Positions 1 through 10,936 of a stretch of DNA of 64,000 nucleotides are shown here, piece by piece. Positions within the stretch are counted from its first letter, which is position 1. Every line of letters begins with the position of its first letter. The stretch is from Naematelia aurantialba. Lineage: Eukaryota; Basidiomycota; Tremellomycetes; Tremellales; Naemateliaceae. A model generated the notes under the pieces. The model was not told the DNA's origin. It worked only from the letters and a program-made list of their open reading frames with translations, and did no database searches. Location: assembly GCA_021527695.1 (NCBI GenBank), contig JAKFAO010000004.1:558001-622000 (forward strand). The letters are read 5' to 3'. The position numbers were made by a program, and so were the translations under genes.

Positions 1-1304
1 GCAGACCGGCGTCTTCGGCACCGCTGGCTTCGACCATGCGATCCACACCTTCTTCCGCTGTGAGGCCGGCCTCTTCGATGTACTTTGCCGCTCGTAGCTT
101 CGCCCATTCCCATTTCCAGTCTCCAGCAGGAACGTTGTGCTCGTCGTCCGCGGCGGTCGCCGCCCTGCTCTCGCCATCCGCCAAGCCCGCCCCGCTTGGC
201 GCCTCCGAGACCTTCTCCACCAAGTCATGATTGTGGCCGTTGGCAGTAGGCGCAGGGATCGGGGTGGAGGGCAGCGCGTCGACGAGGAAGACGTGGTCGA
301 TGATGGGCCGGCCTGTGATGGGCGAGATGTACTTGCGGGCAAACTCAACTCGGGACGGTTTGATATCGAATGCGATGATCTTGCGCGCAGAGTATGCATG
401 TGCGACTGCAGCAGTGATCAGGCCGATTGGTCCGCATCCCCTAGCTGGTGTCAGCACCGGCACACTTGCAGATGGTGCAAACCAGCTCCGACTCACATGA
501 TGGCCAAGGTCTGGTGGGCTCGTAGATCCACACGTTTGCCAATTTGGACGCCGATCTGCGCCACGTCAGGCCCACGCACACATCCTCTGCAGGGACTATC
601 ACCCAAGGGCACTCACGGCAAGAGGTTGGATGCTCCCGGCTTCTTCCCAACTGATGTTCTCGGGGATGTGCGGCGCCATGTCCGACGGCAAAGCAAAGAA
701 CTTGGACAACGAGCCTACGGACCCCGGCGAGCCGCAGTACCTCATATCTGACGATCACATCTATCAGACATCTGATGACACTGCTGGTAGGCTTGACACA
801 TACCGAGGCAGATATTCGAGCGGCCTGTCTTGCAATTGATGCAGCGCCGACAGGGCAGTCCTGGCTCAACTGGCCACTGTCAGGCTAGACTACGAGAGAC
901 GGAAGGTGAGGAGGGACGGGGGACGCACTCGCGACGCGGTCTCCGATCTTGTGCGTTGTGACGAGATCTCCGACGGCAATGACTTCTCCAGAGCTCTCAT
1001 GTCCCATGACGATAGGCTCGGTGACCGGCCGACCGCCGACACCGCCTGCCACATAATTATGCAGATCTGACCCGCAGATCCCTATCGTCCGTCAGTATAC
1101 GATGTATCTGTCTGAAGATGCGCATTTAAGCTTACCTGTAGCGACGACTTTGACAAAGACACCATCGGGCTGCAGAATAGGTAATGGCGTGGACTCGACC
1201 GAGATGGTCCGTTTTTTCAGGAGCACGCACGACGTGTTTGGCGGCAGGTTGAGCGATGTCACCTGTGGCGGCTGGACCTTGTTGAGAAAGTGAAACGACG
1301 ACAT
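1..1304 (-). CDS. Zinc-dependent sorbitol/xylitol-type alcohol dehydrogenase (5' part; 3' end outside window)
   Basis: Medium-chain zinc dehydrogenase of the L-iditol/xylitol/sorbitol dehydrogenase group, which oxidises polyols to ketoses with NAD in the cytosol (family knowledge). Exons on the minus strand run about 1304-1136, 1081-929, 869-804, 747-617, a 22-nt microexon 555-534, and 444 to beyond base 1. Joined, they show TGICGSDLH (catalytic zinc Cys), GHESSGEV (His/Glu ligands), a four-cysteine structural-zinc loop (PCRRC..C..NICL) and the Rossmann motif GCGPIGL. About 328 residues lie in the window. The start ATG at 1304 is the first in frame and gives a typical N-terminus. Odd: after the Rossmann beta strands there is a long Ala/Glu/Asp-rich stretch (bases about 275-150) before the family's KYIEEAG segment resumes. 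The microexon junction at 534/444 is the least certain splice. Exact substrate is not determinable. Confidence 0.85.
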
Positions 1305-1608
1305 GACAGCTGGACTGGTCTATGCTCTTTACTGCTCTAGATCGTTGCGTTTAGTCGTCTCTAGGATACCAACGCTCCACGACTTGTCCTCGTCTGACAA
1401 GGTGTGCTTTGGAACATCGGATTCGGACTTCGGTCCGGGCCGGAAACCGGCATTCAGCGGGGGTCACCCCGCGGGGCATTTTAGTAATGACGTGTCACCT
1501 TGCTGATAACGGAAGCAAATATATCACTAATCTGAAACTCGAGTCTATGCGTTGTAGGAATCCAAAATTCCATTCTGGGTCTCATCGACTTGCGTTGCCC
1601 AAGCTTGC
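1305..1608. promoter_or_regulatory. Divergent promoter, dehydrogenase / HTS1
   Basis: 304 bp between two divergent start codons. It holds a GC-rich palindromic patch around 1455-1480 (ACCCCGCGGGG-like). No TATA box can be assigned. It must contain both 5' UTRs, so it is a shared regulatory region by position only. Confidence 0.5.
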
Positions 1609-3950
1609 ATGCTAGGTCGCCAACCAAGCACTCGCAGGCTGATATATCACGTACTTGGATTCAGAACCCAGCTTGCCTCTTCCGCGCGTCTCCCAAAGCG
1701 TCCCATGTCGTCCATTCCCGACCGCATTGCAGCGCTCCAAGCGCGCATCAAGGAGCTCAAAGTCGCCAAGCAAGATGCGAGCGCCGAGGTGGACGAGATG
1801 AAAGCGCTCAAGGCACAGCTTGGAGATCAGAAGAAGGATACCGGCCACGAGCTGCTGCTCAAGACTCCCAAGGGGACGGTGGACCACAAGCCCGAGACAG
1901 CATTGTTGCGGAAGAAGATCTTTGGAACCCTCGAGAGCATCTTTGTCAAGTACGGAGCCAGCACGATCGACACGCCCGTGTTTGAGTTGAAGGAGATCCT
2001 GGCGGGGAAGTATGGCGAGGACAGCAAGTTGATCTACGACCTGCAAGATCAGGGGGGAGAGCTCTGTTCGTTGCGGTATGACTTGACTGTCAGCTATCTC
2101 CTCGGTCGGCGCTCGAGCGACAAGCTGACAGGTGCGTCGTAGGTGCCATTTGCGCGGTATTTGGCGATGAACGGAATATCAGCGATGAAGCGCTTCCACA
2201 TTGGCAAAGTCTACAGACGCGATCAGCCAGTCATGTCCAAAGGGCGGATGCGAGAGTTCTACCAATGCGATTTCGACATTGCCGGCGCGTACGACCCCAT
2301 GGTACCTGACGCCGAGGTGCTGTCTATTCTGTGTGAAAGCCTGAGTAGCCTGGATATCGGCGACTACACGGTCAAGTTGAACCACCGCAAGATCCTCGAC
2401 GGTATCTTCGAACTGGCAGGTGTGCCTGCGGAGAAGACACGGTCGATTTCCAGTGCCGTCGATAAGCTTGACAAAGTGAGCGGCCCGACTAGATGACACA
2501 TGTTCAGATGAGTGCGCTGATCCGAGGTAGACCCCCTGGGCAGAGGTGAAAAGGGAGATGACGGTTGAAAAGGGGTTGAGCGAGGAAATTGCGGATAGAA
2601 TCGGCGAGTACGTGGGATTAAAAGGCGAGTTCATGTCGTTCCCCTGTCCCCCTCACCCCGACTCCGCTTCCGCACCCGGAAGCACTAACCGCCTAGTAGC
2701 TGGTGCTGATGTGAGCAGGGCCCGCATGGGATGTGCTCGCCAAGCTCGAGGGGGACGCGGGTCTGATGGGCGTGCAGTCTGCTAAGGAGGGCATTGCGGA
2801 CATGCGGACGCTGTTCGAGTACCTTGAAGTGTACCAGGTCTTGCAAAAGGTTTGTGCTTCCTCTCCTCGCCGCCCTCCGACCGTGCGCTAACCATCGCAG
2901 ATGAGCTTTGACATGTCACTTGCGCGAGGACTCGACTACTACACTGGCATCATTTACGAAGCGATCACCGAAGCTTCTGCGCCTCCGTCCATCCCGCCCA
3001 ATCCTCCCGTCCCAGCAGCGACCTCGATCACCTCGTCCGCACCCTCGTCGTCCAAGCTCAAGAAATCCGCCAAAGGGGGAAACGACGAGGACGGGCCAGA
3101 CGAGTCGACGGTGGGCGTGGGGTCGATCGCCGGCGGAGGGCGGTACGACAACCTCGTCAACATGTTTGCCGAGGCGGCGGGGAACAAGCGCGAGCAGGTC
3201 CCGTGTGTGGGGGTGAGCATTGGCGTGGAGAGGCTGTACTCGATCATGGAGATGCGGCGGCGCGGGCGGGAGGAGAGGGTGCGCGGAAAGGAGACCGAGG
3301 TGTACGTGATGAACTTTGGCAAGGAGGGGCTGTTGAAGGAGCGCATGGCGCTGGCCAAGCTCCTGCGGGATAACGGCATCAAGGTGAGTGGGGTAGTATC
3401 GCCGTTTGGGTGTTGGGTGTTGGGTGTTGGGTGTTGGGTGTTGGGTGTTGGGTGTTGGGTGTTGGGTGTTGTGTTGGGTGTTGGGTGTTGGGTGTTGGGT
3501 GTTGGGTGTTGGGTGTTGGGTGTTGGGTGTTGGGTGTTGGGTGTTGGGTGTTGGGTGTTGGGTGTTGGGTGTTGGGTGTTGGGTGTTGGGTGTTGGGTGT
3601 TGGGTGTTGGGTGTTGGGTGTTGGGTGTTGTGTTGGGTGTTGTGCTGCGTGTCGCAAATGCCCGGACGTTCAACAGCAACGGCATCGGCATCGGTATCGA
3701 CATCGCTGACGCCGCGCTCGCCCAGGCGGAATTCATGTACAAAGTCTCGCCCAAGGATCGCGCGCAGTTCACCCAGGCGGACCACGACCAGATCCCCCTG
3801 GTGGCGATCCTGGCGCCGAAAGAGCTGGCCGCGGGGACCGTGCGGGTCAAGGAGCAGGTAGGGAAGGATGCGGCGGGGGACAGCCGCGGCGAAGAGGTCA
3901 AGATGGAGGACGTCGTGCAGTACATCAAGGCGAAGCTGGGCCGCTCGTAG
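1609..3950 (+). CDS. HTS1: Histidyl-tRNA synthetase, probably dual cytosolic/mitochondrial
   Basis: Class II aminoacyl-tRNA synthetase that charges tRNA-His. Exons: 1609-2088, 2143-2475, 2531-2624, 2719-2849, 2901-3383, 3726-3950; these sum to 582 codons. The joined protein has an N-terminal WHEP-like helix, the KTPKGT segment, motif 2 with the [12 protein letters not shown] stretch, and the histidine-specific motifs ARGLDYYTG and GGGRYDNLV before a C-terminal anticodon-binding domain. Two in-frame ATGs exist. The one at 1609 adds 32 Arg/Ser/Leu-rich residues without acidic residues, like a mitochondrial presequence. The one at 1705 (MSSIPDR) matches cytosolic enzymes. In budding yeast one HTS1 gene makes both forms this way (known); here it is inferred. 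Intron 3 (2625-2718) has a GC donor and intron 5 is inflated by a minisatellite. The usual Arg/Lys after KTPKGT is Val here. Confidence 0.95.
2625..2718 (+). other. GC-AG intron in HTS1 (donor GCGAGT)
   Basis: The conserved reading ...YVGLKG-PAWDVL... is only restored if exon 3 ends at AAAG (2624) and exon 4 starts at 2719 with GGCCCG. The intron then begins GCGAGT and ends CAG. No GT in the neighbourhood gives the right phase. Confidence 0.75.
3408..3642 (+). repeat. 7-bp minisatellite (GGGTGTT)n inside HTS1 intron 5
   Basis: About 33 head-to-tail copies of GGGTGTT with two units shortened by two bases near each end. It lies wholly within the intron 3384-3725, whose branch site (GCTGAC, about 3708) and acceptor (CCCAG, 3725) lie downstream of the array. 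The sense strand, and hence the pre-mRNA, carries regularly spaced GGG runs and no AG dinucleotide. The resulting long open frames on both strands are repeat artefacts. Confidence 0.97.
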
Positions 3951-4357
3951 ATGCCCAAGATGCAGCAGGTCCACTGGAGCTTTGGTGCCTCGTACCTCGG
4001 TACCTCCCGTCTTAAACGGGTATCTGCCATAGACTCCTATGTCATATATCGTATACACGATATGGACACCCGTCTGTATAGCCAGTTACGATATGGACGC
4101 TCGTCGGTATAGCCACGTCTGGCCGCTGCCATAATCTCACCTTCGGCCAGTCACGCAGTTGCTCGGAGGGGAATATTGCATCCAGAGGGGGGGGGGGGGG
4201 AAGACCACGCCAAGCCAAGCGACGCAGAGACATGCTTCATTATTTCATTCGGCTAGGGACATGGACAGACTGCTGCCGAGCAGCGTCGGTTCTAGTCCCA
4301 ATCGACCCCGAGCAAACCGATCAAGACCTTGCTTTCCGTACGATACTCCATACGCCT
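3951..4357. other. Convergent intergenic spacer HTS1 / AP-3 beta
   Basis: 407 bp between two stop codons. It contains an imperfect tandem duplication of about 27 bp at 4059-4111 (each copy starts GATATGGAC and carries GTATAGCCA) and a run of about 13 G at 4188-4200. It must hold both 3' UTRs. No ORF here resembles a gene. Confidence 0.6.
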
Positions 4358-7300
4358 CTACCGATACTGCCCGTACAGTGCCGCGCGCTCATCCTCCCCA
4401 ATACCACCCTCGTCCTCTGACGCCTCGTCGTCGACTTTGGGGTCCGAGTTGGCCTCGGACGAAGTCGCGTCCTCGTCGTACTCTGGCACGATGGCGCTTC
4501 GGGGCGGAGCCTGGACCGGTCTCGGAGCGGGACTGTCTTCGTCGCTTTGCCTTGTCAATCCCACTTTACTTCCACTTCCACTTCCACTTCCACTTTCACT
4601 TCCACTTCCACTTCCACTTCCACTTCCAACAGGGACGGGAGAAGAAGAAAGGTACCTGGGATCTGGTATCTGGGATGCGCGATGGAGGAGATGAAAGGAC
4701 GAGCTTGTAGGTGGCTACGCGAGTAACTGCGGGACAGAGGGTTCAAGGAGGGGTGAGGGATTTGGGCATGGTTTAGACGATGGATGGCTCACCTCTCCTC
4801 GTCCGACTCGTCGTCCGACTCGCTATCGAGAAACGCATCGAGGTCCTGAAACTTGGCCTTGTTGACGGGCAGAGAGCCGGCCGGCGAAGGATTGGCCGTC
4901 GAGGCTGCCGAACGAGGCACCGCCGACGCCGCGGAGATGTGCGTCGGGACAGCGGACGGCGGAGGCGGCGGCAAGTACGGGGGTACAGGCGTTGACGTCG
5001 TGGTTCTCTGTTGCCCAATCTGTGTGGGTTAGCTCGTCCTTGAGTGGTTGAGCACGACAGAGGCCTCAAGCGCGACAGGGGCCCCAAGCGCGACGGGGAC
5101 ATCAAGCCCGACAGGGACTGCAGCACAGCAGAGACCCCAAGTCGGCAGGAACAACAGAAACCGGATGAGAAGGAAACGAATTTTACCTCTGACTCTCGCA
5201 GCGAAGGGTCCGTGGGGTCGTCGGTCCATTCTGGCAGGGGTTCGTAGCCGTTTAGTCGCTTGCGCATGATCCGCGACATGGACCCGACTTCGTACTCGCT
5301 TCCTAACCCTGCCGCCAATCACCCCATCAGCTGACATCCTACTCTCCTCCCACGACGCCGACTGACCAGGCACGAGATCCGAGTCCGCAGCCTCTCTCTT
5401 GCCCATCAAGACGACTTTGACCTGTTCACGGCGCAGCACGACGCCGCCCATATCTCGCTCCTCTTCGTCTCCTGCCGCTCCTTCCGTCGCATTCCCGTTC
5501 TCAGCAATGCCCGCGCCCTTGGTGTCGTCCCGAACGCCCCGCAGCAGCGCGTGCAGGAACCGAGCACGGTCTCGTACGTCGTAGTCGCTGTCATACCGTG
5601 CAAGGGAGAACAGGTACGTCGACATGAGTGCAAGTTGCGGGGTAGCAGGTGAAAGGACGCTGAGCTTCGTGGCCAGAGTGAGGATCTGCAGTTTGGCGGT
5701 TGTCGACTGTGGCATTCAGCTATGATGCAAACTCAGTAGTAATGGCGTTACCTCGTTGATAAAGCCTTTGACCGCTTTCCGCAACACATCCGGCACCCAG
5801 CTCTTGATCCCGTCCCAACCCAGTCCCAGCGTTTTATCAGCACCGTCCTCAGCGGCAAACTGCCCGACAAGCCAGTACACGCTGGCGCGAGCCTTTGAGT
5901 TCGAGATGCTGTCCAGACCCCGCGCAAGCCGCATGACGAGCCGATGTGAGTCCACTAGCGTCGAGGACGAGGTCGACTGCGTGAGGATGACTGATTTGAG
6001 GACAAGAACAGCCTGGGCAACGAGGATATCTACGTGGGTCAGCCTTGCGTCAAGTGGCGTCTGCAAAGGCACCACGGACCTCGCTTGCTCCTTAGGAGCT
6101 TCATTAGGGCTCCAAGCCCTGTCTGCGCCACGGCGGGCTGCGTGCGCACACAGTGACCGATAGCTCGCACAGCAGCTTCGGATACCGAGTCGTCCGGCAG
6201 ACGCACGTAATGCTAGCCGCTTAGCATCGATTTCAATAATATCAAGCTGGATAACTAACCTTGAATTCCCTCATGGCGATAGTGGCCGTCTCGGATGTGA
6301 CAAGCGCAGACATTGCACGTAGCTTGGCTGCCTGAACAGCGACGACATCTGAGCTGTGGACAAAGAAGCTCGAGAAGCGGGACGCGAACAATGCCTGCAT
6401 ACATCAGCAACGTTGGCCGGCGAATGAGCGGCTCACAGGTCGTTCTTCGACCATCGCAACGATGACGTCCCATGTCAACGTGCTAATCTCCGGACCGGCA
6501 GAGCCTGCCAAAAACAGCAATGGCGCGACCAGCAGGTCCTGCCCTACAGCCTGGTGCTTGGCCGGCGCCAGGTGGTAGTACATCCTCGCCATCGCCAGCA
6601 CGACCGCCGGGTTCCGCGACTGGAAAAGAGGTTTGCTCAAGTGCAGCAACATGGCCAAATCCTCATCGATTCCAGTAAACTCGTCCTCGCTCTCCTCGCC
6701 ATCCACCTGTTTTGCCGGTCTGGCCGGCTCGTCCTCTGGTTTCTCCAGCATCGTGCGAGCGTAACGCGAGAGGACGCCGATCGCAACCGCTTGTCCCCAT
6801 TCGTCGGCATCGACAAGGAGTCGGCAGATGTGCCGGTAGTACGGGTGGAGCAGGTCGAGGCGGTCTGGGCACATCTCGGAGAAGGCGGTGAGCGTGGCGC
6901 CCAACGTCAGAGGAGAGGGAGAGGCAAGTAGCGTCTGAAGAAGTGTGATGAGCTGGGGAAGAGATGATGGGTCCATACTATAGCCATTAGCCCCAGTCCC
7001 CAAAGTCATGCCCTACTCACTCAAAGACTTTTGGGAGCCCGCCTGCGACTGTCTTGCGGACCCAGGGATTGCGGTCTGTCACGAGCCGCTTGAGTCCAAG
7101 CATGACGATGCCTACGAAACTCAGCACCTACTGGTTTGAGACGCGCTGGGCTCACCCTGAATGACCGGTACCCGTATCGATGTGAGGACGCGTAACGACA
7201 TGGATCGGATGAGCGGTGATGGGTCTGCGAGGTCTTTCTGAAAGGTGTTGATGGACAGCAACAGTAGATCTGAGTTTGTCGATGCACTGTGATAGAAATA

Positions 7301-7713
7301 AGCTGCTGTATTCTCCACTGGTGTCAGGGGTTCTTCCGAACTCAACGCACAAGCGGAGAAGATAGATGTAGACCAGCTTGCGTATCTCGATACTGGGCGC
7401 CACGACATTCTTGACCACCTGCGCAAAGAACGGCTCCATGTCGCGGCCTTTTGAGATGCTCGCGATGATCCTCTTCATCCCCTCGAGCCTGTCGGCCTCC
7501 TGGCGAGACTCGAGCAGCTTGGAGATCTCCTTGATCTTCTCGTCGGACGTCTCAAAGTAGGCAGCATGGGAGGCACCAGCTCCGCCTGTGAGCAGGGCCA
7601 AGTCGCGTGTGGTCTCCTAACGTCTTCGTCAGCCGCGGCGGTGCGAAGAGGTTGACGATGCTCACATGAAAGTTCTCTTTGATGCGCTGCTGCAGGCGGT
7701 TCAAGGCCGCCAT
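4358..7713 (-). CDS. APL6: AP-3 adaptor complex beta subunit
   Basis: Large beta-adaptin of the AP-3 coat, which sorts cargo from Golgi/endosomes to the vacuole. Twelve exons (7713-7666, 7616-7351, 7286-7156, 7111-7022, 6978-6437, 6394-6260, 6212-6080, 6029-5752, 5706-5367, 5308-5187, 5019-4793, 4544-4358) sum to 2499 nt, 832 residues. Family-defining segments in order: KIKEISKLLESRQE, SKGRDMEPFFAQVVKN, LVYIYLLRFA, SINTFQKDLADPSPLIR, IRVPVI, RNPWVRKT, and a long HEAT-like adaptin solenoid (SPLTLGATLTAFSEMCPDRL, LVDADEWGQ). The C-terminus is an acidic serine-rich hinge with a PPPPP run; no ear domain is evident, so it is shorter than animal AP3B. Start chosen at 7713 because it gives the short MAALNRLQQRIKENFH exon used by the family. 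Shares a 184-bp divergent promoter with GCN20. Confidence 0.93.
4556..4630 (-). repeat. Hexamer microsatellite (CCACTT)n in last AP-3 beta intron
   Basis: About twelve tandem copies of CCACTT with one C-to-T variant, read on the plus strand. It lies inside the last intron of the minus-strand gene (about 4792-4545), so in the transcript it is GGAAGT-type purine-rich sequence. The intron is about 250 nt, against about 50 nt for its neighbours. Confidence 0.95.
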
Positions 7714-7897
7714 GCTCGCCGTTCTCCCTTGCGAGGCCCAAAGACAACCTCAACAGCTGCAACGCAATGTAAAGATGAAGGAAAGAGGCCCAGTCGGCGC
7801 CTCGGATCCGGGACGAGCCAATAATCCAAAAAGCCGCCTGGCCAAAACGGAGCTCACTGCACTTTTGACAGTCATTCCAACAACTCCAACCTTCAGC
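7714..7897. promoter_or_regulatory. Bidirectional promoter AP-3 beta / GCN20
   Basis: Only 184 bp separate the two divergent ATGs. It must therefore hold both promoters and 5' UTRs, unless they overlap the genes. No known motif is assigned. Confidence 0.55.
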
Positions 7898-10800
7898 ATG
7901 GCAGCCATATCGACAGACATTGTGAGCGTCCGCCTGTCCCACGGATGGATGTGGACTGTCATGCAACAGAGGGGAAAGACAGCTGACGGAGATGCCTCAG
8001 CGCCGCACGTTCCCGCGAACTGATGATGTGGTGGTTTCGTACATTGCCGGTCTGGTCGAGGACGAGGACGAAGAAGTGGACGACATTGTCGATATGACCC
8101 GTGGCATGCTGCAGGGTGGACCGTCCACCAAGGACTCGCAGGCTCTGGATGACTTGTGAGTGTATTGCGGAGGTGTGAAGCTGACGAAGTAGTATGGCTC
8201 GATTGGTCAAGTACCTCGAGACGCAGTCGTCCAAGCGGACTCGGCGTCCCACGACCGTCGCGAAGCTGGACAAGACCATCCAGATGCGGTCTCAGCAAAT
8301 GTCAGCGACGATAGCCATGAGCGGCACGGTCGACCTAGAGTCAAACACCAAGGGCCAAGCCTCTCGTGTCGACCTCGCGAAACTTGCCAAAGCAGAGGCG
8401 AAACTCAAGGCCAAGATTGAGAAGCGCTCGAGGCGAGACCTGTATCAGGGCTCAAAGCTCATCGATATGCAAAAGAAGCAGCAGAGTTACGAGGAGATGT
8501 TCATGAAGGTCAACCCTTTGGATCTGAGCGGTGCAGCAAAGGGCAAATCCAAGGACATTGCACTCACCAACATCGACGTGTCCTTTGCCAGCAACAAGAT
8601 TCTGTACGTTATACCGGACTGCATCAATACTGCAAATTGCTGATCATCTTAGGTCTGGCGCAACCTTGACCATGGCCTCGGGGCGGCGATACGGGCGAGT
8701 GTTTCGGTTTCGCATTGCATCTGTAGCCGTGCTAATACTCGTTCAGTCTCATCGGTCGAAACGGTATCGGAAAGTCCACTTTGCTTCGTCATCTCGCGCT
8801 CCGAGAAGTGCCTATCCCCACGCACATTTCCGTGCTGTGAGTGCTCTGAACTTGTCAAAACACGGCTGATCATCGGCACAGATATGTCGAGCAGGAGATC
8901 ATTGGAGATGATACCACGGCGCTGGACTCGGTTCTCCAGGCCGATGTCTGGCGACACAAACTGATGACAGAGGAAGCTGAGCTCAACGCCAGCCTCGAAT
9001 CACTGGAGAAGAGCCCTCCGCTGAATGCGGATGGGCAGCCTGCTGTGGGACTGGACGGTGAGAAGGACGAGCTGTCAGCGAGGTTGGGCGAGGTGCAGAA
9101 GAAGCTGGTGGACATGGAGGCGGAGACTGGTCCGGCGAGGGCGTCGCTGCTGCTGGCTGGTTTGGGCTTCTCGGACGCCGACCAAAAGCTGCCGACGAGG
9201 TCGTTTTCGGGTGGGTGGCGTATGCGTCTGGCGCTGGCGAGAGCGCTGTTTGTCAAGCCAGACGTAAGTTTAGCGTCTACAGTGTTGTCGGTTGTGACAA
9301 TATTGACCATATCCAGCTGCTCATGCTTGATGAGCCGTCTAACATGTTGGATCTCAACGCTATTGCATGGCTGGAAGACTACCTGCAGACCTGGACGAAT
9401 ACCTTGCTTGTCGTGTGAGTGATAAGTAGATGAGCAATTCTGGCCACAACTGATGCTGACTAGGTCGCACGACCGAGCCTTCCTGGACGCAGTGGCGACT
9501 GATATCATCCACCAGCACTCCCAGCGACTCGACTACTACAAGGGCAACTTTACACAATTCTACGCGACCAAGACGGAGCGCGCCAAAAACCAGAGGAAGG
9601 AGTACGAGACCCAACTGCAGTATCGCCAACACCTGCAAGCGTACATTGATCGATGGAGATACAATGCCAATCGAGGTGTGTCCACCGCCGCTTTCGCTTT
9701 GGCGACTCTCTCAAACTGCAATTTGCTGATGTATCTCAGCGGCACAGGCGCAATCCAAGATCAAGATTCTTGAGAAACTGCCAGACCTCGAGCCGCCCGA
9801 GGAAGACGACAGCGAGAGCTTCAAGTTCCCTGATCCCGAGAAGATTTCGCCCCCCCTGCTCCAGCTGGACGAGGTGACGTTTGGCTACACGCCCGAGAAG
9901 ACCATCTTGAAAGGCGTCAACATTGACGTCGGCCTCGACTCCCGCATCGCCGTCATCGGGCCGAACGGTGCGGGTAAATCGACGCTGATCAAGCTGTTGA
10001 CCGGGGCGATCCAAGCTTCCATCGGACGGAGCACGATCAATAGCCGATGCCGCATCGCGTACTTTACGCAACACCACGTCGACCAGCTGGACGTCACTAT
10101 GACTCCAGTGGCGTTCTTGCAGTCCAAGTTCCCGGGCAAGGTCGAGCAGGACTACCGGTCGCATCTGGGTTCGTTTGGCATCACCGGTCTTACGGGTATC
10201 CAGAAGATCGGGACTTTGTCGGGTGGCCAGAAGAGCAGAGTGGCGTTTGCCGTGCTGTCGATGCAGCGACCTCACATCCTGCTCCTTGACGAGGTGAGTG
10301 GTTTGCTTCTGGAAGTGCATGCTCCATGTGGCACTTGCGTCACTAGCATCACTTGCGTCACTAGCATCACCAGCATCAAAGCCTCACCAGCATCACTAGC
10401 ACCACTTGTATCACTGGTATCACTCGCAGGACCTTAATAGCTCACATGGCTCGGAGAAAACAGCGAATCTCAGCTGACGGCGCAGCCTTCCAACCACCTG
10501 GACATCGAGGGCATAGACGCCCTGATCGAGGCGCTCCGGAACTTCAAAGGCGGCGTCATCAGCATCAGCCACGACGAGCGCTTCATCACCAACACGTCCA
10601 ACCAGCTGTGGGTGTGTGCCGAGGGCAGGGTGACAAAGTACATGGGCGATGTGGGCAGTTACAAGGTGGGTTTGGTTGGCCGAGGGGGTTGTCGTTGGCG
10701 TCTTGTCGTGTCAGGGGACTGTGTCGGGGACTGTGTCGGGGACTGTGTCGGGGACTGTGTCGGGGACTGTGTCGGGGACTGTGTCGGGGACTTGTCGGGG

Positions 10801-10936
10801 ACTGTGTCGGGGACTGTGTCGGGGGGCTATTGTTGCCGGATTCTGCGCTGGACCTCTCTTGTGTATCCTGTGCTCGAGGCTGACGATGATGTAGAGCTTG
10901 ATCGTGGATTCCATCCGGGCCAAGACGCGGCCCTGA
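7898..10936 (+). CDS. GCN20: ABCF ATPase, GCN20/ABCF3 type
   Basis: Soluble twin-ATPase that works with Gcn1 on ribosomes to activate Gcn2 under amino-acid starvation (family knowledge). Eleven exons (7898-7921, 8001-8155, 8193-8603, 8653-8694, 8747-8836, 8882-9263, 9317-9414, 9464-9675, 9740-10293, 10486-10665, 10895-10936) sum to 730 codons. N-terminal about 200 residues are the GCN20-specific Gcn1-binding extension. NBD1: [29 protein letters not shown]2: [33 protein letters not shown]. The C-terminus [13 protein letters not shown] fits the family ending. The start at 7898 gives the expected MAAISTDI leader; a second ATG at 7992 lies in the first intron. Intron 4 (8695-8746) is GC-AG. Introns 9 and 10 are repeat-expanded. 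No membrane segments. Confidence 0.94.
8695..8746 (+). other. GC-AG intron in GCN20 (donor GCGAGT)
   Basis: The Walker A reading [15 protein letters not shown] requires exon 4 to end at TACGG (8694) and exon 5 to begin TCTCATCGG. The 52-nt intron then starts GCGAGT and ends TTCAG. It has the same six-base donor as the HTS1 GC-AG intron. Confidence 0.8.
10326..10425 (+). repeat. Short direct repeats in GCN20 intron 9
   Basis: Repeats of about 18 bp (CACTAGCATCACTTGCGT and variants with CACCAGCATC) fill the middle of the intron 10294-10485, making it about 190 nt long. Confidence 0.8.
10717..10829 (+). repeat. 12-bp minisatellite (GGGGACTGTGTC)n in GCN20 intron 10
   Basis: Nine or so tandem copies of GGGGACTGTGTC; one lacks two bases. 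It is confined to the last intron (10666-10894, 229 nt). The sense strand has no AG within the repeat unit. Confidence 0.95.

Noticed and set aside
3379..3861. Long repeat ORFs (Cys-Trp-Val-Leu or Pro-Asn-Thr-Gln-His types)
   Set aside because: They are translations of the GGGTGTT intron minisatellite of HTS1.
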